DNA of 64,000 nucleotides from CAYTZO01 sp964442525. GTDB lineage: Bacteria; Patescibacteriota; Microgenomatia; UBA10105; UBA927. The position numbers and the translations under genes were made by a program. Numbering within the stretch: the first letter of the stretch is position 1; each line of letters begins with the position of its first letter. The notes under the pieces are model-generated. The model saw nothing but the letters and a program-made list of their open reading frames with translations, did no database searches and was not told the origin of the DNA. Location of the stretch: assembly GCA_964442525.1 (NCBI GenBank), contig CAYTZO010000002.1, positions 1 through 64,000 of the forward strand, written 5' to 3'. Positions 34,549 to 42,499 of the stretch are shown piece after piece.

Positions 34549-34853
34549 CGTATTGGTTTGGGTTTCGCAACGACCGCAGCGCATCCCTTTATCAAATTTC
34601 CATCCGTACCAAATGCGACATAAAGTACGCGAACCGATTCATAAAGGCCGCTTTGAATCAAACTATTTGCGATTTCATCTGCAGTATGAAGATCTCTCAA
34701 TCCAGATGACGCTCGTTGAAATTCATTTAAGGTTTTTGGAGCATTGGTTTTAAATACCTCGCCCGGCAACAAATGCTTTTGCAATGCTTTATCGCCCTTG
34801 TCTAGATTGTTATCCCCACTTGCTGGTTTTGTAGCCGTAGTTTCTTTCTGCAT
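34539..34853 (-). CDS. Small protein of unknown function with a repeat-containing promoter
   Basis: A 104-residue protein with a polar, low-complexity N-terminus (about 25 residues) and a mixed alpha/beta remainder ending VLYVAFGTDGNLIKGCAAVV. No signal peptide or known domain is seen. Support for a real gene comes from the upstream minus-strand promoter 10 nt before the ATG and from a hairpin at its end. It interrupts the dcw cluster between ftsI and murE in the opposite direction. Confidence 0.55.
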   Translation of the reverse strand: MQKETTATKPASGDNNLDKGDKALQKHLLPGEVFKTNAPKTLNEFQRASSGLRDLHTADEIANSLIQSGLYESVRVLYVAFGTDGNLIKGCAAVVAKPKPIRST

Positions 34854-34863
34854 ATAAAAACGT

Positions 34864-34890
34864 ATTGTACAGAGAGAGAGAGTTTGTCAA
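34864..34890 (-). promoter_or_regulatory. Promoter with an (AG)6 tract in the spacer
   Basis: On the minus strand TTGACA (complement of 34885-34890) and TACAAT (complement of 34864-34869) are 15 bp apart; the spacer contains six tandem TC units (AG on the plus strand, 34871-34882). One extra unit would give the ideal 17-bp spacing. The -10 lies 10 nt before the ATG at 34853. Confidence 0.6.
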
Positions 34891-34904
34891 GCCTATAGTG
34901 ATTT

Positions 34905-34933
34905 TTGGCTAAAATCTGGCTTCTTGGTATAAT
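34905..34933 (+). promoter_or_regulatory. Promoter of murE and the downstream cell-wall genes
   Basis: TTGGCT (34905-34910), a 17-bp spacer and a consensus TATAAT (34928-34933) precede the murE ATG by 9 bases. There is no ribosome binding site. It re-initiates transcription after the two small genes. Confidence 0.7.
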
Positions 34934-34942
34934 AAAGTTTCT

Positions 34943-36124
34943 ATGCTCCGCAGCCTCAAGGGGCTCTATCATATTCTCGTTGCAGCGGCCGCCAACGTTT
35001 GGTTTGGTTTTCCGAGCCGAAAGCTCACCGTCATCGGCGTGACCGGAACGGACGGGAAGACGACCACGACGACCCTTATCTACGAAATTCTCAAGGCAAA
35101 GGGTTTTAAGACATCTATGATTAGCACCGTTCACGCGGTCATCGCAGGAAAGGAGTACGATACGGGATTCCACGTGACCACTCCTAACCCGTGGTTTGTG
35201 CAAAAGTATCTGCGAGAGGCGTTTGACCACGGCGATACCCACATGGTACTTGAAGTGACCTCTCATGCTATTAGTCAGCATCGAGTATTTGGCGTTCGCT
35301 TTGCCGTCGGGGTGCTGACGAATGTTACTCATGAACACCTCGATTGGCATGGTACTATGGATCGTTATATCGCTACAAAGCTATCACTTCTTAAAATGGC
35401 GAACATAGCAATCATGAATAGAGATGAGGCTGAGGTATATCAAAAAGCTATACCGATGCTCTTCAAAAAGAAATATATTACCTATGGCATTCACCGGGAA
35501 GCGATGATTACTCCTAAAACGCATCCATTTAAGACAGAGCTTCCTGGCGAGTTTAACACTTACAACATTCTGGCAGTTCTGGGTGTCATGCAAGCACTCG
35601 GCATAGATTTCAAAACTGCTAACTCAGTCATCCGTTCGTTTCCAGGCGTACCCGGACGTATGGAAGTTGTTGCAACCAAGCCGTTTCGAGTGATCATTGA
35701 TTTTGCCCATACCCCCAACGGCATTGATAAAGCGCTTGGGACTGTAAGGCCGACAGTGAAGAACCGGCTTATCCACGTCTTTGGCGCTGCAGGAGCCAGA
35801 GATCGCACAAAACGGCCGATCATGGGAAAAATGTCGGCCAAATTTGCAGACATTATCGTTCTCACCGAAGAAGACTACAGAATGGAGAACGTCAATGACA
35901 TTATGGATGCAATTACGAACGGGATTCCACAAGGCAAAGAGGTCCATCGGTATCCGAACCGCCAGGACGCAGTCGATTTTGCCGTTTCCATAGCAAAGCC
36001 CGGCGACACAGTAATACTTACGGGCAAAGCACATGAGAAAAGTCTCTGCAGAGGAAAAAAAGAATACCCATGGAACGAATTTGAAGCAGTAAAAAAAGCG
36101 TTTAAGAAAAAATTGTATGTTTAA
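34943..36124 (+). CDS. murE: UDP-N-acetylmuramyl-tripeptide synthetase MurE (lacking the N-terminal domain)
   Basis: A Mur ligase of 393 residues, about 90-100 shorter than typical MurE: only about 28 residues precede the ATP loop GVTGTDGKTTTT (residues 32-43). The MurE-type blocks EVTSHAISQHRVFGV, TNVTHEHLDWHGTMDRYIATK and the C-domain FGAAGARDRTKRPIMG are present. The site that selects the third amino acid, DNPR in diaminopimelate enzymes, reads E310-D311-Y312-R313. It adds residue 3 to UDP-MurNAc-dipeptide; the amino acid used is unclear. Confidence 0.85.
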   Translation: MLRSLKGLYHILVAAAANVWFGFPSRKLTVIGVTGTDGKTTTTTLIYEILKAKGFKTSMISTVHAVIAGKEYDTGFHVTTPNPWFVQKYLREAFDHGDTHMVLEVTSHAISQHRVFGVRFAVGVLTNVTHEHLDWHGTMDRYIATKLSLLKMANIAIMNRDEAEVYQKAIPMLFKKKYITYGIHREAMITPKTHPFKTELPGEFNTYNILAVLGVMQALGIDFKTANSVIRSFPGVPGRMEVVATKPFRVIIDFAHTPNGIDKALGTVRPTVKNRLIHVFGAAGARDRTKRPIMGKMSAKFADIIVLTEEDYRMENVNDIMDAITNGIPQGKEVHRYPNRQDAVDFAVSIAKPGDTVILTGKAHEKSLCRGKKEYPWNEFEAVKKAFKKKLYV

Positions 36125-36791
36125 AAAACAGCCAAACGGCTTTGTTATCTCGACAACACTCCCTTTCCTTCACGCGTTTACGACAAGAGGGCTGGGCGAC
36201 ATGAAAAAGTCCAAAGAGAACAGAACGAAGGCAATGAGAGAGCTTTTTGGTGAGGAAAGAGAGCTTATGTTCGGCAAACAATTGCACACAAACGTTGTCG
36301 GAATTGATGCAGTTGTGACGAACAAACCCCACGCCGCCGTAGGCGTTTTTGTGGCCGATTGCGTGCCAATACTTCTCGCCGACATAAAAAAACGGGTTAT
36401 CGGCGCCGTTCATGCCGGCTGGCGCGGTACGCTGGGGGGAATAACAACGAATGCCATCAGGGAAATGAACTCATACGGCAGTCAGCCGGGCAACATTATC
36501 GCCGTCATCGGTCCCCACATCGGCATGTGCCACTATGATGTCCCCGAGGAGCGGGCAAAGAAGTTTCTGGCGGCGTTTGGTGATGATCGGAAGGTTGCTT
36601 CTTTTTTTGAGGGGTCGTGGCACGTGGACCTCGGGTGGGCAAATTACCGGCAACTTCTTGCCCAGGGCATTACACAGGAGCATATAGACGCTCCGCCAAC
36701 CTGCACGGCGTGCCAAATTGATACGTATTTTTCATATAGAAAGGACAGCAAGGAAACGTTCGGAGAAATCATGGGGGTAGTTGGCCTGTGA
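36117..36791 (+). CDS. pgeF: Peptidoglycan editing factor PgeF / multicopper polyphenol oxidase (YfiH/DUF152) family
   Basis: A 224-residue protein with the family landmarks FGKQLHTN, VGVFVADCVPILLAD, GAVHAGWRGTLGG and IGPHIGMCHYDV, which supply the zinc-binding His/Cys set (H in LHTN, C in ADC, H in VHAGW). In E. coli PgeF removes wrongly incorporated L-Ser from UDP-MurNAc-peptides, and its position between murE and murC fits that role. Overlaps murE by 8 bp and murC by 4 bp. Confidence 0.85.
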   Translation: MFKKQPNGFVISTTLPFLHAFTTRGLGDMKKSKENRTKAMRELFGEERELMFGKQLHTNVVGIDAVVTNKPHAAVGVFVADCVPILLADIKKRVIGAVHAGWRGTLGGITTNAIREMNSYGSQPGNIIAVIGPHIGMCHYDVPEERAKKFLAAFGDDRKVASFFEGSWHVDLGWANYRQLLAQGITQEHIDAPPTCTACQIDTYFSYRKDSKETFGEIMGVVGL

Positions 36792-38164
36792 GACTGGCAA
36801 ACAGCATCTATTTTGTCGGCATTAAGGGCGTGGCCCAGGCGGCTTTGGCAATCTACTGCAAAGAGGCGGGGATAAGGGTTGGCGGGTGCGACACGGAGGA
36901 AGAGTTTCCGACGGATCAGGAACTTGCAAAGGCAAAAATTTCCTTTGACCGCGGGTTTGACCCAAAATTTCTTAGGAAGAACGCCGATCTTGTCGTCTAC
37001 ACCGGAGCCCACGCAGGAAGCGATAATCCCGTGGTCAAAAAAGCCGAAGAACTTGGTATCCGAACGCTTCCCCACGGCCGTGCGCTTGGTGCGGTCATGG
37101 AAGGAAAACGACAAATAACCGTAGCAGGGAGTCATGGCAAAACGACGACCGCGGCAATGATTGCGACGATTCTCAGAACGGCCGGAAAGGACCCTTCATA
37201 TGCCATCGGGTGCGGGTCTATCGGGGGCATTGGCGCGGCAGGGCATTTCGGCCGCGGGGAATTTTTTGTCGCGGAGGGAGACGAGTATGTGACGGATTCC
37301 GGTCACGATCAAACGCCGAGGTTTCTCTGGCAAAAGCCCGAAATAGCAGTCGTTACCAATATCGACTTTGATCATCCGGACGCATATGCGGATCTCAAAG
37401 CTGTCCAAGAAGCATTTGTCGCGCTGCAACAAAAGAGCGAGGGAAAAATTATTAATGCCGATGATAAAAAAAGTAACGTTCTTTCGGGTACATCGTTTGG
37501 ATTTTCACCGATGGCTGATTTTCGTGTCAGTCATGTTGGGGTGGGCAACGAACGTATGTTTTTTACCCTTGAAAAAAATGGGATGGAGCTGGGCGAGTTT
37601 TCCCTCAAAGTTCCGGGTAAACATAATGTGCTCAATGCCGCTGCCGCTGTCGCAGCGTGTCAAACCCTCGGGTTTTCCATGAGCGACATTCGGAAGGGAC
37701 TGCTAACATTTACCGGCACAAAACGCAGGTTTGAGAAAATCGGAGAGTCGAACGGCATTATTTTTTATGACGATTATGCCCATCACCCTGCCGAAATCAG
37801 AGCAACGCTCGCGGGAGCCAAAGCATGGTATCCGGGGAAAAATATTATTGCCGTTTTTCAGCCCCATACCTATTCCCGGACAAAGGCGCTTCTGGGCGAC
37901 TTTTCCCGGTCTTTTGCCGATGCAGATGAAGTGATTCTCACCGATGTTTATGCTTCTGCCCGTGAACATGATACGCTGGGGATAACGGGGAAAACATTAG
38001 TTGCAGAAACATTAAAACACCACAAAAACGTCCGATACGGAGAAAATTTTTTAGACGTCGTTGGGATCCTCGATCGTGAAGCAAAACCCGGGGATATTGT
38101 GATACTCATGGGAGCGGGCAATATTTATATGTGGGGAAGAAGAATATGGAAGAAAAACTTTTAA
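36788..38164 (+). CDS. murC: UDP-N-acetylmuramate--L-alanine ligase MurC
   Basis: The gene starts at GTG 36788, overlapping the previous stop (GTGA), and encodes 458 residues. The N-domain has FVGIKGVAQAALA, slightly unlike the usual GIGGxGM loop. The ATP loop AGSHGKTTTAAM and the C-domain FYDDYAHHPAEI and VFQPHTYSRTKAL are MurC/Mpl-typical. It ligates L-Ala to UDP-MurNAc. Mpl (a recycling ligase) is the main alternative, but the position beside murB and murA favours MurC. Confidence 0.85.
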   Translation: MRLANSIYFVGIKGVAQAALAIYCKEAGIRVGGCDTEEEFPTDQELAKAKISFDRGFDPKFLRKNADLVVYTGAHAGSDNPVVKKAEELGIRTLPHGRALGAVMEGKRQITVAGSHGKTTTAAMIATILRTAGKDPSYAIGCGSIGGIGAAGHFGRGEFFVAEGDEYVTDSGHDQTPRFLWQKPEIAVVTNIDFDHPDAYADLKAVQEAFVALQQKSEGKIINADDKKSNVLSGTSFGFSPMADFRVSHVGVGNERMFFTLEKNGMELGEFSLKVPGKHNVLNAAAAVAACQTLGFSMSDIRKGLLTFTGTKRRFEKIGESNGIIFYDDYAHHPAEIRATLAGAKAWYPGKNIIAVFQPHTYSRTKALLGDFSRSFADADEVILTDVYASAREHDTLGITGKTLVAETLKHHKNVRYGENFLDVVGILDREAKPGDIVILMGAGNIYMWGRRIWKKNF

Positions 38165-39126
38165 CGTTAAAAAATATACTGGGAGAACGGGCAAAAGAAA
38201 ACGAGCCGCTTGCAAAATACACAACGTTTAAAATCGGCGGACCCGCTGACCTTTTTTACGAAGCACGAACAACGGACGAGATGGTCCGTGCGGTTAGGGA
38301 AGCGCGCAGGCTCTCCGTCCCTGTTTTTGTGCTGGGAGGCGGCACCAACATTCTTATAGGCGATCGCGGCATCCGGGGGCTGGTTGTCAAAAACGCAACG
38401 AGTCGGATCGTTATTGCCGGGGCAAAAGGCAAGATGAACGGGATGATGAAAAAAGGCATCGTATTTGTCGAGGCAGAGAGCGGGGTAGTCATGAACAAAC
38501 TCGTCCGCTTCGCGATTGAGGAGGGTCTCGCCGGAGTTGAGACGCAGCTTGGGTTACCCGGGACGGTCGGAGGAGCAGTCTATATGAATTCGAAGTGGAC
38601 ACAGCCGGTTAGTTACGTGGGCGACTGCGTGTACCAGGCGACTATTTTGACCCACCAAAATGAGATCAAAGTTGTCCCCAGGTCGTATTTCCAGTTCGGA
38701 TACGATCAAAGCAGCATCCAGAAGACCCGCGACATCGTTTTGAGCGTCGTGTTTATGCTCAGCCCCTCGGATAAAGAAAAACTTTGGGAGACAGCCAATG
38801 GCGTTACCGCGTATCGGAGGGAAACGCAGCCTCAGGGAGTGAGAAGCCCGGGGTGTACGTTTCGCAATATTTCAAAGGCACAGGCGCTTGCTGCCTCTAC
38901 TCCTCATTTTGTGACATCTGCAGGATTTCTTATTGATCATGCGGGGCTCAAGGGAGAACAAATAGGCGACGCTCAGATTTCTCCCATTCACGCAAATTTT
39001 ATCATGAACCTTGGGAAAGCGAGTGCCGCGGATGTGATAAAATTGATAGAAAGGGCGAGAAATCAAGTAAAACGTCAGTTTGGGGTCATGCTTGAAGAAG
39101 AGATCGTACGCGTTGGAGAATTTTAA
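38146..39126 (+). CDS. murB: UDP-N-acetylenolpyruvoylglucosamine reductase MurB
   Basis: The ATG at 38146 follows GGGGAAGAAG; a GTG five codons upstream is possible. The 326-residue flavoenzyme shows YTTFKIGGPADLF, the FAD site VLGGGTNILIGDRGIRG, GLPGTVGGAVYMNS and SPGCTFRNISK, and ends ISPIHANFIMN, type II-like. It reduces the enolpyruvyl ether made by MurA to UDP-MurNAc. Its start overlaps murC by 19 bp. Confidence 0.93.
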   Translation: MEEKLLTLKNILGERAKENEPLAKYTTFKIGGPADLFYEARTTDEMVRAVREARRLSVPVFVLGGGTNILIGDRGIRGLVVKNATSRIVIAGAKGKMNGMMKKGIVFVEAESGVVMNKLVRFAIEEGLAGVETQLGLPGTVGGAVYMNSKWTQPVSYVGDCVYQATILTHQNEIKVVPRSYFQFGYDQSSIQKTRDIVLSVVFMLSPSDKEKLWETANGVTAYRRETQPQGVRSPGCTFRNISKAQALAASTPHFVTSAGFLIDHAGLKGEQIGDAQISPIHANFIMNLGKASAADVIKLIERARNQVKRQFGVMLEEEIVRVGEF

Positions 39127-39128
39127 CT

Positions 39129-40466
39129 ATGGCTGCATTCGTGGTCAAAGGGGGCAGTTCGCTTCGGGGAGAGGTGACGATCGGGGGGGCAAAAAACGTT
39201 GCTCTCAAAGCAATCCTCGCATCACTTCTCACCGATGACGAACTCGTCCTTCATAATATCCCCGACATCCGTGATGTGACGTATCTTTTGGAGATGCTCC
39301 AAAAGATGGGCATGAGCATACGCCGGAATGGGCACAGTGTGCGCATCCGAGACGGGCGCCTGAAGGAGCTCGCAGTGCCTTTTGACGTCGGGGCAAGGCT
39401 TCGGACGTCTTCAATGGTTATCGGGCCGATGCTCGCGCGCTGGGCGCAAGCCAAGATTCCCAATCCGGGCGGCTGCCGGATAGGAGCCAGACCGATTGAT
39501 CGGCATATCGCTGGACTGCGAAAGATGGGGGCAAGGATTTCCTATTCCAGCCGAGACGGTTATTATTACGCGCAAACAGACGGGCTACATGGAGCGGTCA
39601 TTACGTTTCCCAAAAATACGCATACCGGTACAGAAACCCTGATTCTTGCGGCAGTCCTTGCCAAAGGCAGGACGGTTCTAAAAAATGCAGCTTCTGAAGT
39701 AGAAATAGATGATCTGATGGCCCTCCTAAACTCCATGGGGGCACAAGTTAAAAGAGTTGCGCCGAGAGAAATTGTCATCGATGGCGCAGCCAAGCTTCAC
39801 GGGGCCGACTATACCATTATGCCTGACCGCAATGAAGAAGTGACGTTTGCGATCGCCGCCTTCGTTACCCGCGGCGATCTGACCATACATAATTCCCAGC
39901 CGCATAATCTCACTGCGTTTTTTGAATCACTCGCGGCCGCAGGCGCCCACATTGAAGTAAAAGATAAGTCTACCACGCGTTATATTGGAGACGGGACTCT
40001 CAGAAGCACCGACGTGGTGACCGAGCCGCACCCGGGATTTATGACGGATTGGCAGTCTCCGTGGACACTTCTCATGACCCAGGCCAAAGGAGCATCCACG
40101 CTTCACGAAACGGTATTTGAAAGCCGTCTCTCCTATGTTGGGGAACTGCAAAAAATGGGAGCAAAAATCGAGTTTTTTGATCCCAAGGTGCTAAACCCGC
40201 GCAAGTTTTATAACTTTAATTGGCGTAGAGCCGATAAAGATACCCATCAGGCCATCCGTATCATAGGTCCGACGAAACTCCATAATGCCGTCGTTGTCAT
40301 GAACGATCTTCGCGCGGGCGCGACGCTTCTTTTGGCTACCCTTGTTGCCTCCGGGACAAGCTACCTGCATGGCGTCGAGCAGATTGATCGGGGATATGAG
40401 AAAATAGAGGAGCGACTCAACAGTCTCGGCGCCCACATTGAACGGGTAGAGGAAAATCACGTATGA
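39129..40466 (+). CDS. murA: UDP-N-acetylglucosamine 1-carboxyvinyltransferase MurA
   Basis: A 445-residue enzyme with the start-proximal IGGAKNVALKAILASLL and the active-site loop NPGGCRIGARPIDRHIAGL, where C116 corresponds to the Cys that fosfomycin alkylates. The C-terminal DLRAGATLLLATLVASG block is also typical. It transfers enolpyruvate from PEP to UDP-GlcNAc, the first committed step of peptidoglycan synthesis. It directly follows murB by 2 bp and overlaps the next gene by 4 bp. Confidence 0.95.
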   Translation: MAAFVVKGGSSLRGEVTIGGAKNVALKAILASLLTDDELVLHNIPDIRDVTYLLEMLQKMGMSIRRNGHSVRIRDGRLKELAVPFDVGARLRTSSMVIGPMLARWAQAKIPNPGGCRIGARPIDRHIAGLRKMGARISYSSRDGYYYAQTDGLHGAVITFPKNTHTGTETLILAAVLAKGRTVLKNAASEVEIDDLMALLNSMGAQVKRVAPREIVIDGAAKLHGADYTIMPDRNEEVTFAIAAFVTRGDLTIHNSQPHNLTAFFESLAAAGAHIEVKDKSTTRYIGDGTLRSTDVVTEPHPGFMTDWQSPWTLLMTQAKGASTLHETVFESRLSYVGELQKMGAKIEFFDPKVLNPRKFYNFNWRRADKDTHQAIRIIGPTKLHNAVVVMNDLRAGATLLLATLVASGTSYLHGVEQIDRGYEKIEERLNSLGAHIERVEENHV

Positions 40467-41767
40467 GGAGTATTACGGCAGTAGTTTTGGCGGCAGGGAG
40501 GGGCAAAAGATTCTGGCCTTTGACGGGCAACAAAGTGCTTTTTCCGTTTTTTGGGAGAACGTTTTTTGATTGGGCAGTAGCGGATGCATTACCCAGGCGT
40601 CTTGACCGGGTAGTGATCGTTTCCGACCCGACGAGTGCGACGCTTTTCCGTTCACTTTCCCTCCCCTGTCCCACTTCCGTGGTTATACAGGAGAAGCCGG
40701 GGAGCATGGCAGATGCAATCCGCACCGCGGGTCCAAAGATCGGCAGTACGAGCATACTTGTCGTTATAGCCGACGATCTTGTTGAGACGGGTCTTTACAG
40801 CCGGGTTCTTGAGGAGGCAGAAAAACGCGATGTGTTTGGCCTCATACCGGCATGGCCCGCGCAAACGTACTTTCCAGGAGGCTATTTGTCTCTCCGGGGG
40901 TCGCGAGTCACCGCAATAACGGAAAAGCCCGTCAAGGGCAAGGAACCAAGCAAATGGATAGGAATTTCGGGACAGTTTATTCGGGAGGGCGGGGCGCTTC
41001 TTGAAGCGCTTAAGAAGGTGCCGGATGGCGAAGATGCCTACGAGAAAAGTCTCAGTTTTCTTATGAGCGAGAAAGAATGTGCGTTTGTCCCCTATAAAGG
41101 GGCGTTTTCCTCGCTCAAGTACCCATGGAACATATTGGACGTTCTGCCGCAGCTTCTTGGCCGCCTGGCAGGATATGAGGGCCGCAACGTACAAATAGGA
41201 GAAGGAGTTATTTTAAAGGGAAACGTGTATCTCGAAGACAACGTACGAATTTTTGACCATACGACCATTATCGGCCCGGCGTATATCGGCAGAAATACCA
41301 TTATTGGAAGTAATAATCTCATTCGTGAAAGCCATATTGGAGCGGACTCAGTAACGGGATTTAATACTGATATTACACGCAGTTATATTGGAGAGGGGTG
41401 TTGGTTCCACAGGAACTACATCGGCGATAGCGTTCTGGGCAATAACGTCAGTCTCGGTGCCGGAGCAGCTCTTGCCAATCTCCGACTGGACGAGGGAATA
41501 ATTTCCTCTTCCGTCCAGGGAGAGAATGTTGATACGGGCAGAATAAAACTTGGCGCTATCATTGGTTCGGATGTGCGCATCGGCGTCAACGCAAGTATCA
41601 TGCCAGGAGTCAAGATCGGAAGCGGCTCGTTCGTCGGAGCAGGGGTGCTTCTCGGACGTGACCTATCCGAGGGAAGTTTCTGTGCCATGAAACCGCAGTA
41701 TACGATTACCCCAAATATTCACTCGTTATCCGGCAAAAGGAGAGATAATTTTAGAAAACGTCTATAA
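40463..41767 (+). CDS. GlmU-like sugar-1-phosphate nucleotidylyltransferase with beta-helix domain
   Basis: The 434-residue protein has an N-terminal nucleotidyltransferase domain with VVLAAGRGKRFWPLTGNK (residues 7-24) and a C-terminal left-handed beta-helix (about 235-410) with hexapeptide turns such as VQIGEGVILKGNVYLEDNV and LGAIIGSDVRIGVNASIMPG. This layout matches GlmU or bifunctional sugar-1-phosphate thymidylyl/uridylyltransferase-acetyltransferases. A UDP-GlcNAc role is likely next to murA, but the substrate-binding segment diverges from classical GlmU. Confidence 0.8.
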   Translation: MRSITAVVLAAGRGKRFWPLTGNKVLFPFFGRTFFDWAVADALPRRLDRVVIVSDPTSATLFRSLSLPCPTSVVIQEKPGSMADAIRTAGPKIGSTSILVVIADDLVETGLYSRVLEEAEKRDVFGLIPAWPAQTYFPGGYLSLRGSRVTAITEKPVKGKEPSKWIGISGQFIREGGALLEALKKVPDGEDAYEKSLSFLMSEKECAFVPYKGAFSSLKYPWNILDVLPQLLGRLAGYEGRNVQIGEGVILKGNVYLEDNVRIFDHTTIIGPAYIGRNTIIGSNNLIRESHIGADSVTGFNTDITRSYIGEGCWFHRNYIGDSVLGNNVSLGAGAALANLRLDEGIISSSVQGENVDTGRIKLGAIIGSDVRIGVNASIMPGVKIGSGSFVGAGVLLGRDLSEGSFCAMKPQYTITPNIHSLSGKRRDNFRKRL

Positions 41768-41776
41768 ACGCTATGT

Positions 41777-42499
41777 ATGAAAAAACCACAGATTGTCATA
41801 CTCCATGGGTGGGGACTTTCCGGTCGAACGTTTGATCTACTCAAAATTGCACTTTCCCGCTTGGGATATGCTGTGTTTGCACCCGATCTGCCGGGATTTG
41901 GGAAAGAACCTCCGCCGCGAGCTGCGTGGAGGCTTCGGGACTACGCGCATTTTGTCCACAAATATCTGGATAGCCACAGCATACGAAAACCGATTTTTAT
42001 CGGTCACTCATTCGGAGGAAGGATAAGCCTGAAATACCACGAAATGTATCCGAACGACGTCACTGCGCTCGTCCTTACCGGTACGCCGGGCTTTACGCCG
42101 ATACCCAGAAGAAGACTTTTGCTTTTTGTGTTTATTGCAAAGATTGGAAAGTTTCTTTTTTCCCTTCCGCCGCTCTCCTTCATTCGCAACCAAGCACAGC
42201 GATGGTACTACTATGTCGTCGGCGCCCGGGAATTCTTCAGGGCCGAGGGCGTCATGAGAGAAATATTTAAAAATATCGTCGCAGAGTCGCTCATCCCGGG
42301 CATGGAAGCGGTTCGCGTGCCGTGTCTTATCCTCTGGGGAGAATACGATATTATCGTTCCGCTTTCGATCGGCCGGAGAATGCAGGAGATTATTCCGGGC
42401 GCGCAATTAAAAGTAATTCCCAAGGCGGACCATGGCGTCCCCTTTAAAAAACCCAAACTCTTTAGCGCATACGTTGATCGATTTATCCGTTCGTTATGA
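41777..42499 (+). CDS. Alpha/beta-hydrolase
   Basis: A 240-residue alpha/beta-hydrolase with the oxyanion region LHGWGLSGRTF, nucleophile elbow GHSFGG (S78), acid D191 (GEYDIIVP) and H219 (ADHGVP): a complete catalytic triad. A hydrophobic, basic cap (about 108-150) could face a membrane lipid. The substrate is unknown. It sits between a GlmU-like gene and murF and overlaps murF by 4 bp, so a cell-wall or lipid substrate is a reasonable guess only. Confidence 0.85.
   Translation: MKKPQIVILHGWGLSGRTFDLLKIALSRLGYAVFAPDLPGFGKEPPPRAAWRLRDYAHFVHKYLDSHSIRKPIFIGHSFGGRISLKYHEMYPNDVTALVLTGTPGFTPIPRRRLLLFVFIAKIGKFLFSLPPLSFIRNQAQRWYYYVVGAREFFRAEGVMREIFKNIVAESLIPGMEAVRVPCLILWGEYDIIVPLSIGRRMQEIIPGAQLKVIPKADHGVPFKKPKLFSAYVDRFIRSL

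Noticed and set aside
34527..34942. Remnant of an insertion sequence between ftsI and murE
   Set aside because: No transposase similarity, terminal inverted repeats or target duplication; the stretch is explained by a small minus-strand gene with its own promoter.
36788..38164. Reading this ligase as the missing MurD
   Set aside because: AGSHGKTTT, DDYAHHPAEI and FQPHTYSRT are MurC/Mpl features.
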